11,543 bases of DNA from Paracoccaceae bacterium (GCA_023263735.1 JALQUQ010000056.1:1-11543); one strand, 5' to 3'. Shown: positions 1-7,473, numbered from the stretch's first letter. Numbers and translations are program-made. Notes: generated by a model from the letters alone, not told the origin.

Positions 1-270
1 TTTGCCAAGGCCGATCAGGACTGGCTGGATGATTTGATGCGCGGACTTTCCGACGGCGCGCCAGCGCTTGCCGAAGGGGATGGCCAGAAGTTCATGAATG
101 CGGTGGCTATGCGCACGGCGCCGCCCCGATCCTCGACAGGAACGGAGCGAGCGGAGAAGAAAGGGCAAGCCGAAGCGGAGCCCAAGGGCGACAGCGGCAA
201 AGACAGCAAGGACGCCGCCGCCCCCGATCCGCGGACGACGCTGCAAAAATTGGCAGACAGGTTTCGCTGA
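1..270 (+). CDS. C-terminal end of an unidentified protein (5' end outside the window)
   Basis: An open reading frame in frame 1 runs from the left edge to a TGA at 268-270, so only the last 89 residues are visible. The first 45 or so residues look like a folded, partly helical end (WLDDLMRGLSDG, then KFMNAVAMRTAPP). After that comes a low-complexity stretch rich in Lys, Glu, Ala, Asp and Pro, and a final short helix-like TLQKLADRFR. Such a charged linker followed by a short C-terminal helix is typical of a disordered tail, but I do not recognise the family and assign no function. A TTG at 34 and ATGs further in could be mistaken for starts; the frame stays open to base 1, so the gene most likely begins upstream. 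The next gene starts 124 bases downstream on the same strand. Confidence 0.6.
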   Translation, partial: FAKADQDWLDDLMRGLSDGAPALAEGDGQKFMNAVAMRTAPPRSSTGTERAEKKGQAEAEPKGDSGKDSKDAAAPDPRTTLQKLADRFR

Positions 271-290
271 CCCTTTGCCCGAGAGCCATT

Positions 291-313
291 CCAAGGGCCA
301 TCGAGGCCCATGG
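291..313 (+). terminator. Weak hairpin after the partial gene
   Basis: Bases 291-299 pair with 305-313 (nine positions, one A-A mismatch) around the loop ATCGA, 20 bases after the stop of the partial gene. There is no T-run after it, so intrinsic termination is only a possibility; it could simply protect the 3' end of the transcript. Confidence 0.25.
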
Positions 314-394
314 ACTGGCACTGCCGTGGAAGATGCGCAGCCTCTGGACCTTTGGGATGCGGGCACATAGCTTTCCGAGCAAAGGAGATGTTCT

Positions 395-2410
395 ATGAAT
401 GCATTGCTGACCGAATGGTCCACGCCTTTTTCGCTGCCGCCTTTTGCCCTGATCAAGGATGAGGATTTCGGGCCTGCCTTTGATGCGGCCTTGGCCGAAG
501 CGCGGGCGAATATCCTGTCGATTGCAGCCGATCCCACGGCCCCGACCTTTGCCAATACGATTGCGGCACTTGAACTTGCCGAGCAGGCATTGGATCGGGT
601 CTCGGGCGTTTTTTACAATCTGGCGGGCGCGGATTCGAACGATACCCGTGAAGCCTTGATGCGCGACCTGGCGCCCAAGATGAGCGCTTTTGCCAGCGAA
701 GTGACCAACAATCAGGCCTTGTTTGCCCGGATCGAGACGCTGTGGCAAACCCGCGAGACGTTGGATTTGACGGCCGAGGAGCAGCGGGTGTTGGCCCTGT
801 ATCGGCGGATGTTTGTACGCTCGGGCGCGCTATTGGCGGGCGAAGAGGCGGCGCGTCTGACCGAAGTCAAGGCGCGTTTGGCGGTGTTGGGCACGCAGTT
901 CGGTCAGAACCTTCTGGCCGATGAGCGCGAGTGGTTCATGCCGCTGTCGGATGACGATCTGGCGGGACTTCCCGCCTTTGTGGTGGCCTCGGCGCGGGCG
1001 GCTGGGATTGAAAAGGGTCAATCCGGCCCCGTGGTCACGCTGAACAGATCCCTGATCGTGCCATTCCTGCAGTTTTCGGCGCGTCGTGAGTTGCGCAAAC
1101 GGGCCTATGACGCCTGGACTCAGCGGGGGGCGAATGGCAACGCGCATGACAATCGCGCCATCGCGACCGAAATTCTGGCGCTAAGGGCCGAACGGGCCAA
1201 GCTATTGGGGTATGACAGTTTTGCGGCGTTCAAATTGGAGCCGGAAATGGCCAAGACGCCCGAGGCCGTGCGTGGCCTGCTGATGGCGGTCTGGACGCCG
1301 GCGCGGGCCAAGGCGCTTGAAGACGCCGCGGTTCTGGAAAAGATGCTGGTGGCTGATGGCCAGTCGGCACCGCTTGAGCCGTGGGATTGGCGCTATTATT
1401 CCGAAAAGCGCCGTTTGGTTGAGCATGATTTGGATGAGGCGGCCCTGAAGCCATATCTGTCGCTCGACAGCATGCTGGGAGCCATGTTCGATTGTTCGAC
1501 CCGGCTGTTTGGTTTGGAATTCCGCGAGATTGACGGGCCGTTCTACCATCCCGACGTGCGCGGATGGGAGGTGACTCGGGACGGACAACATGTGGCCGTG
1601 TTCTTGGGGGATTACTTCGCGCGATCATCGAAACGGTCGGGGGCGTGGTGTTCGGCGATGCGGTCGCAGCGCAAATTGGGGGGCGATGTGCGCCCTATCG
1701 TGGTCAATGTCTGCAACTTTGCCAAGGGTGAGCCGTCGCTGTTGTCTTATGACGATGCGCGGACCCTGTTTCACGAATTTGGTCATGCCTTGCATCAGAT
1801 GCTGTCCAATGTGACGCATGGCTTTATCAGCGGCACCTCGGTTGCCCGCGATTTCGTGGAATTGCCAAGCCAATTGTATGAGCACTGGCTGGAAGTGCCC
1901 GAAGTGCTGGAGGCGCATGCCCGTCATTGGGAAACCGGCGCGCCGATGCCCAAAGAGATGCTGCAGCGCCTTTTGGCGGCGGGGACCTATGATCAGGGCT
2001 TTGCGACCGTTGAATTTGTGGCAAGCGCCATGGTGGATCTGGAGTTTCACGTTGGAACGCCGCCTGCGGATCCCATGCAAAAGCAGGCCGAAGTTCTGGA
2101 AGACATGGGAATGCCACGTGCCATCCGGATGCGTCACGCGACCCCGCATTTTGCCCATGTCTTTTCGGGCGATGGATATTCCTCGGGCTATTATTCCTAC
2201 ATGTGGTCCGAAGTCATGGACGCCGATGCCTTTGCGGCGTTTGAGGAAACGGGCAACCCCTTTGATCCGGAAACGGCGGGCCGACTGGAACGGTTCATCT
2301 TGTCAGCGGGTGGGTCCGAGGAAGCGGAAGACCTGTATGTCAAATTCCGCGGCAAAATGCCGGGCGTTGAGGCCTTGCTCAAGGGCAGGGGTCTTCTGGA
2401 CGCGGCCTGA
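395..2410 (+). CDS. dcp: M3-family zinc oligopeptidase, peptidyl-dipeptidase Dcp type
   Basis: This 671-residue protein is a member of the thimet-oligopeptidase (M3) family. These are cytoplasmic metallopeptidases that cut short peptides; the Dcp branch removes C-terminal dipeptides. The zinc site is complete: HEFGHALH at 460-467 gives H460, E461 and H464, and the third ligand E489 lies in RDFVELPSQ. The C-terminal substrate-binding stretch around 588-604 (H588, Y595, Y599, Y602 in SSGYYSYMWSE) matches the His/Tyr pattern of the family. The N-terminal region (WSTPFSLPPFALI, then DPTAPTFANTIAALE) closely resembles E. coli Dcp, and the length agrees with the usual 680 or so. There is no signal peptide, so a cytoplasmic role in peptide turnover is likely. 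The ATG at 395 has AAAGGAG at 381-387, seven bases upstream. PrlC/OpdA-type oligopeptidase is the main alternative name. Confidence 0.9.
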   Translation: MNALLTEWSTPFSLPPFALIKDEDFGPAFDAALAEARANILSIAADPTAPTFANTIAALELAEQALDRVSGVFYNLAGADSNDTREALMRDLAPKMSAFASEVTNNQALFARIETLWQTRETLDLTAEEQRVLALYRRMFVRSGALLAGEEAARLTEVKARLAVLGTQFGQNLLADEREWFMPLSDDDLAGLPAFVVASARAAGIEKGQSGPVVTLNRSLIVPFLQFSARRELRKRAYDAWTQRGANGNAHDNRAIATEILALRAERAKLLGYDSFAAFKLEPEMAKTPEAVRGLLMAVWTPARAKALEDAAVLEKMLVADGQSAPLEPWDWRYYSEKRRLVEHDLDEAALKPYLSLDSMLGAMFDCSTRLFGLEFREIDGPFYHPDVRGWEVTRDGQHVAVFLGDYFARSSKRSGAWCSAMRSQRKLGGDVRPIVVNVCNFAKGEPSLLSYDDARTLFHEFGHALHQMLSNVTHGFISGTSVARDFVELPSQLYEHWLEVPEVLEAHARHWETGAPMPKEMLQRLLAAGTYDQGFATVEFVASAMVDLEFHVGTPPADPMQKQAEVLEDMGMPRAIRMRHATPHFAHVFSGDGYSSGYYSYMWSEVMDADAFAAFEETGNPFDPETAGRLERFILSAGGSEEAEDLYVKFRGKMPGVEALLKGRGLLDAA

Positions 2411-2418
2411 TCAACGGC

Positions 2419-2439
2419 GCCGGGGTGAACAGCCCCGGC
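2419..2439 (+). terminator. Hairpin after dcp, possible terminator without a T-run
   Basis: GCCGGGG at 2419-2425 pairs perfectly with CCCCGGC at 2433-2439, with a seven-base loop, nine bases after the dcp stop. It is GC-rich and stable. The following bases are not T-rich, so it is either a weak or Rho-assisted terminator or a 3'-end stabiliser. Confidence 0.45.
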
Positions 2440-2768
2440 CCTCATGAATCTGGGTCGCGGGCGATACTTGTCGCGGCGCGGCCCTTGGCCTGAAAAAATG
2501 GGCGATGCCGGTCCCTTGGGGGGAGCCGTTGTCATAAGCGTGGGGGAAGAGGACTTGGCGGCCTTTCCCCAGGGCTTTCCGTCTTGATCATCGCGCGATC
2601 CCAAGGCCAGATTTGCAAGACTTTGGCACCGCAAAGGAGGCGGGATTGGGCCATGGGCCCAATCGGCGGCGGCACAGATTGCCGATTTGCGACATGATCG
2701 TTTCGTTATTGGTCATGCAGTGCCGGGTTCACTGTCTAGTTTGAACGAACCAAGACAAGGAGCGCCCG
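2440..2768 (+). other. Gene-poor gap upstream of the carnitine genes; likely promoter/leader region
   Basis: No convincing gene lies here, and I could not pick a clear -35/-10 pair. Three things stand out. A perfect inverted repeat, GATTGGGCC (2644-2652) and GGCCCAATC (2656-2664), has a three-base loop. A strong ribosome-binding sequence, AAAGGAGG at 2633-2640, is followed five bases later by TTG (2646), opening a 32-codon frame that ends at 2744. A dyad CATGA (2693-2697)/TCATG (2713-2717) is spaced like an operator. The region probably carries the control signals for the BKACE gene at 2769, but this is inferred from position only. Confidence 0.4.
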
Positions 2769-3683
2769 ATGCCGCTGACCATGAACCGTGAGGTTTTCAT
2801 CACCTGTGCCGTGACCGGATCGGGTGGAACGCAGGACCGCAGCCCCCATGTTCCGCGCAGCCCCGAACAGATTGCCAACAGCGCGATCGACGCCGCAAAG
2901 GCAGGCGCGGCCGTGGTTCATTGCCATGTGCGTGATCCTGAAACGGGGAAGCCGGCGCGCGATCCTGCCTTGTACCGCGAAGTGACAGAGCGCATTCGCG
3001 ATTCCGAAATCGACGTGGTGTTGAACCTGACGGCCGGGATGGGGGGCGATATCTATTTCGAAGGGACCGAAGCGATGAACCGCCAAGGTCCGGGGTCTGA
3101 TATGGCAGGGGCGACAGAGCGCGTGGCCCATGTCGTGGAGTGCCGACCCGAAATCTGCACGCTGGATTGCGGCACGATGAACTTTAACGAGGCCGACTAC
3201 GTCATGGTCAACACGCCCGGCATGTTGCGCGACATGGCGCGGCGGATGACAGCGGCTGGCGTGCGTATCGAGATCGAGGCGTTCGACACCGGGCATCTGT
3301 GGCTGGCCAAGGAGTTGGTGCGCGAAGGGGTGATCCCCGAGCCTGTTTTGGTTCAACTTTGCATGGGCGTTCCATGGGGCGCGCCGGATGATCTGAGCAC
3401 CTTTTTGGCGATGGTGAACAATGTGCCGGCGGGCTGGCATTATTCGGCCTTTTCGCTGGGCCGTCACCAGATGCCCTATGTGGCTGCGGCCATTCTGGCG
3501 GGTGGGAATGTGCGTGTTGGGTTGGAAGACAACCTCTGGCTCGACAAAGGGGTTTTGGGGACCAACGCCCAACTGGTGGAACGGGCCGCAACGATCATCG
3601 AAAACATGGGCGCGCGGGTGATCACCCCGGCCGAAGTGCGGGCCCGCCTGAAGTTGGAAAAGCGGGCGCCATTGCCGCGCTAG
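2769..3683 (+). CDS. BKACE-family (DUF849) enzyme, probable 3-dehydrocarnitine cleavage enzyme
   Basis: This 304-residue protein belongs to the beta-keto acid cleavage enzymes, zinc-dependent TIM-barrel proteins that react a beta-keto acid with acetyl-CoA. The metal site is visible: VVHCHVRDP puts H51 and H53 on a strand end, and E253 lies in VRVGLEDNLW, the family's third conserved metal-site motif. MGVPWGAP and HYSAFSLGRHQMP are also typical of the family. The next gene encodes carnitine dehydrogenase fused to a thioesterase, so the likely reaction is 3-dehydrocarnitine + acetyl-CoA to betainyl-CoA + acetoacetate, the role established for carnitine-operon BKACEs in Pseudomonas and Sinorhizobium. 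Substrate specificity is inferred from context, not from residues. AAGGAG at 2757-2762 lies six bases before the chosen ATG; an in-frame ATG at 2781 is less well placed. The protein should be cytoplasmic. Confidence 0.88.
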   Translation: MPLTMNREVFITCAVTGSGGTQDRSPHVPRSPEQIANSAIDAAKAGAAVVHCHVRDPETGKPARDPALYREVTERIRDSEIDVVLNLTAGMGGDIYFEGTEAMNRQGPGSDMAGATERVAHVVECRPEICTLDCGTMNFNEADYVMVNTPGMLRDMARRMTAAGVRIEIEAFDTGHLWLAKELVREGVIPEPVLVQLCMGVPWGAPDDLSTFLAMVNNVPAGWHYSAFSLGRHQMPYVAAAILAGGNVRVGLEDNLWLDKGVLGTNAQLVERAATIIENMGARVITPAEVRARLKLEKRAPLPR

Positions 3684-3727
3684 GTCGTCGGGCCACAATC
3701 AACGGGAATATCAAAAGGGTGGATCGC

Positions 3728-5197
3728 ATGGCGCGCAAGGCAGCAATCATTGGCGGCGGGGTCATCGGTGGCGGTTGGGCCGCAAGGTTCCTGCTGAATG
3801 GCTGGGATGTGGCGGTGTTCGACCCAGATCCGGAAGCCCCCCGCAAGGTTGGGGAGGTGCTGGCAAATGCGCGCGCGGCGCTGCCTGCCCTGTCGGATGG
3901 GCCGATGCCGCCAGAGGGCATGCTGACCTTTGCCGACAGCATCACCGAGGCCGTGCAGGGGGCCTCCTATGTACAGGAATCCGTAGGGGAACGTCTGGAC
4001 CTGAAACACCGGGTGCTGGCGCAGGTGCTGCAATCTTCGGGGGCGGGGGTGCCGATCGGGTCTTCGACCAGTGGTTTCAAGCCATCGGAATTGCAGCAGG
4101 GCGCGGCGGACCCCAGCGCGATTTTCGTCGCGCATCCGTTCAATCCGGTCTATCTGCTGCCCCTAGCCGAAGTGGTGCCAAGCCCGGCAAACGATGCCGC
4201 GCTGATCGAGCGGGCAAAGGACATCCTGCGCGAAATCGGAATGTTCCCGCTTCACATCCGCAAAGAGATTGACGCGCATATCGCGGACCGCCTGCTGGAG
4301 GCCGTGTGGCGCGAGGCGCTTTGGCTGGTCAAGGACGGCATCGCCACGACCCAAGAAATCGACGAAGCCATCCGCATGGGCTTTGGCCTGCGATGGGGTC
4401 AGATGGGGCTGTTCGAAACCTATCGGGTTGCGGGCGGAGAGGCGGGGATGAAGCATTTCATGGCCCAGTTCGGCCCCTGTCTTCAGTGGCCTTGGACCAA
4501 GCTGACAGATGTTCCCGAATTTACGGATGACCTTGTCGATCTGATTGCCGGGCAATCCGATGCCCAATCCGGCCATCACAGCATTCGAGAGTTGGAACGT
4601 ATCCGGGATCGCAACCTCATCGGCTTTTTGCGGGTGTTGAAAGAGCGCAATTGGGGCGCTGGCAAGGTGCTTTTGGACCATGATGCGCGGCGGCGTTCTG
4701 CCGTTCAGGACCGGGCTGTGCAAACGCCCGCCCCCCTTGAGATGGTGCGGCTTCAGGTTCTTCCCGGTTGGATCGACTATAATGGCCATATGACCGAAAG
4801 CCGGTATCTCTTTGCTTGCTCGGAAACGACCGACGCGTTCTTGCGCCATATCGGCCCCGATATGGACTACGTCGCGACAGGGTTCAGCTATTACACTGCC
4901 GAAACGCATATCCTGCACAAGGGCGAGGCCAAGTTGGGCGATGCCTTGGTCGGTCAGTTGCAGGTGCTGAAGGCCGATGAAAAGCGGCTGCATGTGCATG
5001 TCAGCATCGAGCGGGAAGGTGTTGTTGTCGCCTCGGTCGAACAGATGCTGTTGCACGTTGACATGAAAGCGGGCCGCGCTTGTCCGGCATCGCAGACGGT
5101 TCTTGACCGACTCTTGCCGATTGCGGCTGCCCATGCGGATCTGCCTCATGCGGCCGGGATCGGGCGCTTTGTCGGGCAACGCACCGAAAAAGTCTGA
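3728..5197 (+). CDS. lcdH: Bifunctional L-carnitine dehydrogenase / betainyl-CoA thioesterase (natural fusion)
   Basis: This protein of about 489 residues has two domains. Residues 1-315 are a 3-hydroxyacyl-CoA-dehydrogenase-type NAD enzyme: a Rossmann motif at 7-17 (G9, G11, G14), an acidic D32 at the end of strand 2 that favours NAD over NADP, and the conserved HPFNPVYLLPLAE with H136. Residues 335-489 are a hotdog-fold thioesterase of the 4HBT type, with IDYNGHMTESRY at 348-359 (D350 at the usual acidic position). Carnitine dehydrogenase alone is about 320 residues, so this is a true fusion; the same arrangement is known in Sinorhizobium meliloti LcdH. The first domain makes 3-dehydrocarnitine and the second hydrolyses betainyl-CoA to glycine betaine. 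The BKACE that works between these steps is encoded 44 bases upstream. I chose ATG 3728 because AGGGTGGA (3716-3723) sits just before it; a GTG at 3719 would add three residues. Confidence 0.9.
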   Translation: MARKAAIIGGGVIGGGWAARFLLNGWDVAVFDPDPEAPRKVGEVLANARAALPALSDGPMPPEGMLTFADSITEAVQGASYVQESVGERLDLKHRVLAQVLQSSGAGVPIGSSTSGFKPSELQQGAADPSAIFVAHPFNPVYLLPLAEVVPSPANDAALIERAKDILREIGMFPLHIRKEIDAHIADRLLEAVWREALWLVKDGIATTQEIDEAIRMGFGLRWGQMGLFETYRVAGGEAGMKHFMAQFGPCLQWPWTKLTDVPEFTDDLVDLIAGQSDAQSGHHSIRELERIRDRNLIGFLRVLKERNWGAGKVLLDHDARRRSAVQDRAVQTPAPLEMVRLQVLPGWIDYNGHMTESRYLFACSETTDAFLRHIGPDMDYVATGFSYYTAETHILHKGEAKLGDALVGQLQVLKADEKRLHVHVSIEREGVVVASVEQMLLHVDMKAGRACPASQTVLDRLLPIAAAHADLPHAAGIGRFVGQRTEKV

Positions 5198-5218
5198 TTG
5201 CGACATAGTTCGTCGCAA
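5198..5218 (+). other. Perfect hairpin between lcdH and the GMC gene
   Basis: TTGCGAC at 5198-5204 pairs perfectly with GTCGCAA at 5212-5218 around a seven-base loop, starting at the base after the lcdH stop codon. No T-run follows, so it is unlikely to be a full terminator. It may set the relative amounts of the upstream and downstream messages by stabilising an mRNA end or causing partial termination. Confidence 0.45.
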
Positions 5219-5251
5219 GGCGGCAAGGCGCTGCAATTACGGTGACTAGCT

Positions 5252-6892
5252 TTGGGCAAAAGGTACGGCGGCGGGCATATCGTGGGCGAAGAGACGGATT
5301 TCATCATCGTGGGCGCAGGCAGCGCCGGGTGTGTATTGGCCAACCGGCTGAGTGAAGACCCGCGCAACCGTGTCACTCTGATCGAGGCGGGCGGTAGCGA
5401 CGCGCGGTTCTTCGTCCACCTGCCCTTGGGATATGGCAAGTTGTTCTATGACCCTGCGGTCAACTGGATGTACCAGACCGAGCCTGATCCCGGTTTGGCC
5501 GGAGCGGCGGATCATTGGCCACGGGGAAAGGTTCTTGGCGGATCATCGTCGATCAATGCCATGGTTTGGATCAGGGGACAGGCCGAGGATTATCACGACT
5601 GGGGCAAAGCCGTGCGCGGATGGGGGTGGGACGATGTCTTGCCCGCCTATCGTGCGATCGAAGATAACGAAGCGGGCGAAGATGCGTTTCGCGGCAAGGG
5701 TGGCCCTTTGTTCATTTCGGCCAATCAGCGCGGGTTGCATCCGTTGGTGCCGACGTATCTGGAGGCATGTGCCCAAGCTGGGCTGCGCACCAATTCCGAT
5801 TTCAACGGCGCTGATCAAGAGGGCGCGGGCGTTTATCAGATGACGATCCGTGGTGCGCGGCGAAACTCTGCCGCCCGTGCATTTCTGCGCCCGGCCAAAC
5901 GACGCCAAAACCTGCGCGTTCTGACCCAAGCCATGGTGACGAAAGTCATGATCCAGAATGGGCGGGCCGTGGGGGTCGAATATCGTCAGGGTGGGCAGGC
6001 CAAGGTTTTGTTGGCGCGGCGCGAGGTTATTTTGTCCGGCGGTGCCATCAACTCGCCGCAGTTGCTGCAGCTCTCGGGGATCGGGCCTGCCGAAGTTTTG
6101 CAGCGGAATGGGATTTCGGTCTTGGTGGACAACCCCAATGTCGGCCGGAATCTGAGCGATCATCAAGGCATCAACTACACATGGGAAATGACCGTCCCGA
6201 CCTATAACGATGTCTTGCGGCCGTGGTGGGGCAAGCTTTGGGCGGGCATGCAATGGGCATTGGCGGGGCAGGGCCCGTTGGCAAAGTCGATCAACCACGG
6301 CGGTGGTTTCTTTCGCACCGATCCGGCCATGACGCGCCCGAATATGCAGCTTTATATGCAGGCGTTTTCCACCTTGTTGCCAAAAGCCGGGGAACGACCG
6401 CTGCTGACGCCCGATCCTTGGTCGGGCATGTCTTTGGGCTTGTCGAATTGCCGTCCAACCAGCCGGGGCAGCATCGAAATCAGATCAAGCGACCCAATGC
6501 AGCACCCAAAGATTGTGGCGAATGCGTTTTCGACCGATCATGATGTGACCGAGATGCTGGCGGCGGTGAAATACCTGCGTCATCTGGCCGCTCAACCGGC
6601 CTTGGCAAAGCTGATCAAACGTGAACTTCGCCCGGGGCCAGAAATTCAATCGGATGAGGATTTGATTGCCGATTTCCGCGCCCGGTCAGGAACCGTTTAT
6701 CATCCGTCATGCACCTGTCGGATGGGGGATGACCCTGATAGTTCGGTTCTGGATGGCAAATGCCGTGTTCGGGGTGTTGATGGTCTTCGGGTGATCGATG
6801 CCTCATCCTTCCCAAGTCTGATTTCCGGAAACACGAACGCGCCTGCCATTCTGATGGGATGGATGGGGGCCAACAAAATTCTGGGCAAATGA
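5252..6892 (+). CDS. GMC-family FAD-dependent oxidoreductase (choline dehydrogenase-like)
   Basis: This 546-residue protein of the glucose-methanol-choline family oxidises an alcohol using FAD. The N-terminal FAD motif is TDFIIVGAGSAGCVLANRL (G21, G23, G26), followed by the acidic strand LIEAGG. GMC signature 1 is RGKVLGGSSSIN at 91-102 and signature 2 is SGGAINSPQLLQLSGIGP around 262-279. The catalytic His is H484 in YHPSCTCRMG, and its partner is probably N529 in SGNTNAPAI. The length fits choline dehydrogenase (BetA) and related alcohol dehydrogenases. The true substrate is unknown: betaine-aldehyde dehydrogenase is not nearby, and the neighbours degrade carnitine, so another hydroxylated quaternary amine is possible. 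The TTG at 5252 has GGTGA (5241-5245) six bases upstream; the GTG at 5282 starts the conserved part directly and is the main alternative. The gene lies 54 bases after lcdH and is probably in the same transcript. Confidence 0.85.
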   Translation: MGKRYGGGHIVGEETDFIIVGAGSAGCVLANRLSEDPRNRVTLIEAGGSDARFFVHLPLGYGKLFYDPAVNWMYQTEPDPGLAGAADHWPRGKVLGGSSSINAMVWIRGQAEDYHDWGKAVRGWGWDDVLPAYRAIEDNEAGEDAFRGKGGPLFISANQRGLHPLVPTYLEACAQAGLRTNSDFNGADQEGAGVYQMTIRGARRNSAARAFLRPAKRRQNLRVLTQAMVTKVMIQNGRAVGVEYRQGGQAKVLLARREVILSGGAINSPQLLQLSGIGPAEVLQRNGISVLVDNPNVGRNLSDHQGINYTWEMTVPTYNDVLRPWWGKLWAGMQWALAGQGPLAKSINHGGGFFRTDPAMTRPNMQLYMQAFSTLLPKAGERPLLTPDPWSGMSLGLSNCRPTSRGSIEIRSSDPMQHPKIVANAFSTDHDVTEMLAAVKYLRHLAAQPALAKLIKRELRPGPEIQSDEDLIADFRARSGTVYHPSCTCRMGDDPDSSVLDGKCRVRGVDGLRVIDASSFPSLISGNTNAPAILMGWMGANKILGK

Positions 6893-6926
6893 TCGGGTCA
6901 CACTAACCGATCGATAACCCACGCCT

Positions 6927-6965
6927 GCCATGCTCTTGCAGAGTGGCTTTGTCTTTTTGTCTTTT
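6927..6965 (+). terminator. Intrinsic terminator of the carnitine/GMC gene group
   Basis: The arm GCC (6927-6929) and CTCT (6933-6936) pairs with AGAG (6940-6943) and GGC (6945-6947), with a small two-base bulge and a G-T pair between. The stem is followed at once by a T-rich tract at 6948-6965 (TTTGTCTTTTTGTCTTTT). It lies 35 bases past the GMC stop and is a plausible end for the three-gene transcript. Confidence 0.6.
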
Positions 6966-7024
6966 GCAGTTCAAAGGCAAGGGCAGGCTTGTTTGTGCCA
7001 GGATCGTGACAGGGGGCGACGGAT

Positions 7025-7450
7025 TTGACCAAAGGTGCCCTTGATCGCAAGGAAACGGCTGCATTGGGCTGGGGCGTTCGTGCGGCTTTGGCAACGGGGG
7101 CGGGGGGTGACACCTGCACCTTGCCCAAACTTCGGTACCTGTTGCGCAACGTCGTCGCCTTTGACCAAGTGGCGGATGTGATGGCGCAAATGATCGACGA
7201 TCCCAAGGCCTATCAGATTGTGGTGATCGACTGCGGGTCTTTTGGCGGGCTTGAGGTGTGTCGCCATGTCTGCCGGATGTTTCGGGAGGAGGAGATTGAC
7301 GTGCCCCTCATTCTGATCACCGCGCAGATTGACGAACAGATCTTTCCGACCAATGGGCAGGAACCAATCGTCTTGCGGGCGCCGGTGTCGTCTGTGGCCC
7401 TGAGGGTTGCGCTGGATATGGCGCTGCAAACGCGGTTTGCATCCCTCTGA
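7025..7450 (+). CDS. Orphan response-regulator receiver-like protein, degenerate
   Basis: This 141-residue protein of no clear family resembles a CheY-like receiver in its second half. IVVIDCGSFGG (D69 after a hydrophobic strand, where the phospho-acceptor Asp would be), PLILITA (T99, the switch Thr position) and IVLRAPVSS (strand 5, then Pro120) occur at receiver-like spacing and are followed by a final helix, VALRVALDMAL. The invariant Lys before that Pro is absent (R118-A119-P120), and the acidic pair expected near the N-terminus is not seen. It may therefore not be phosphorylated normally, or may only share the fold. No DNA-binding or enzymatic output domain is attached. The start is TTG 7025, with AGGGGGC about eight bases upstream; an in-frame TGA at 7007-7009 rules out a longer protein. 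No kinase gene is adjacent. Confidence 0.6.
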   Translation: MTKGALDRKETAALGWGVRAALATGAGGDTCTLPKLRYLLRNVVAFDQVADVMAQMIDDPKAYQIVVIDCGSFGGLEVCRHVCRMFREEEIDVPLILITAQIDEQIFPTNGQEPIVLRAPVSSVALRVALDMALQTRFASL

Positions 7451-7473
7451 CAGCGGGGCACCCCGGCCCAGAA

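Noticed and set aside
2497..2586. A 29-codon plus-strand frame starting at ATG 2498 in the gap after dcp.
   Set aside because: There is no ribosome binding site before it and no recognisable protein feature.
2736..3698. A long minus-strand frame of about 320 codons opposite the BKACE gene.
   Set aside because: It is the antisense shadow of a well-supported enzyme gene in GC-rich DNA; its translation is rich in His, Arg and Pro and shows no domain.
2687..5206. The 9-base word TTGCGACAT occurs both at 2687-2695 and at 5198-5206, suggesting a shared operator.
   Set aside because: Nine-base repeats are expected many times by chance in 11.5 kb, and the flanking bases do not agree further.
4163..5236. 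A 357-codon minus-strand frame opposite the lcdH fusion.
   Set aside because: It is antisense to a gene with clear catalytic motifs in both domains, and it has no ribosome binding site or family resemblance.
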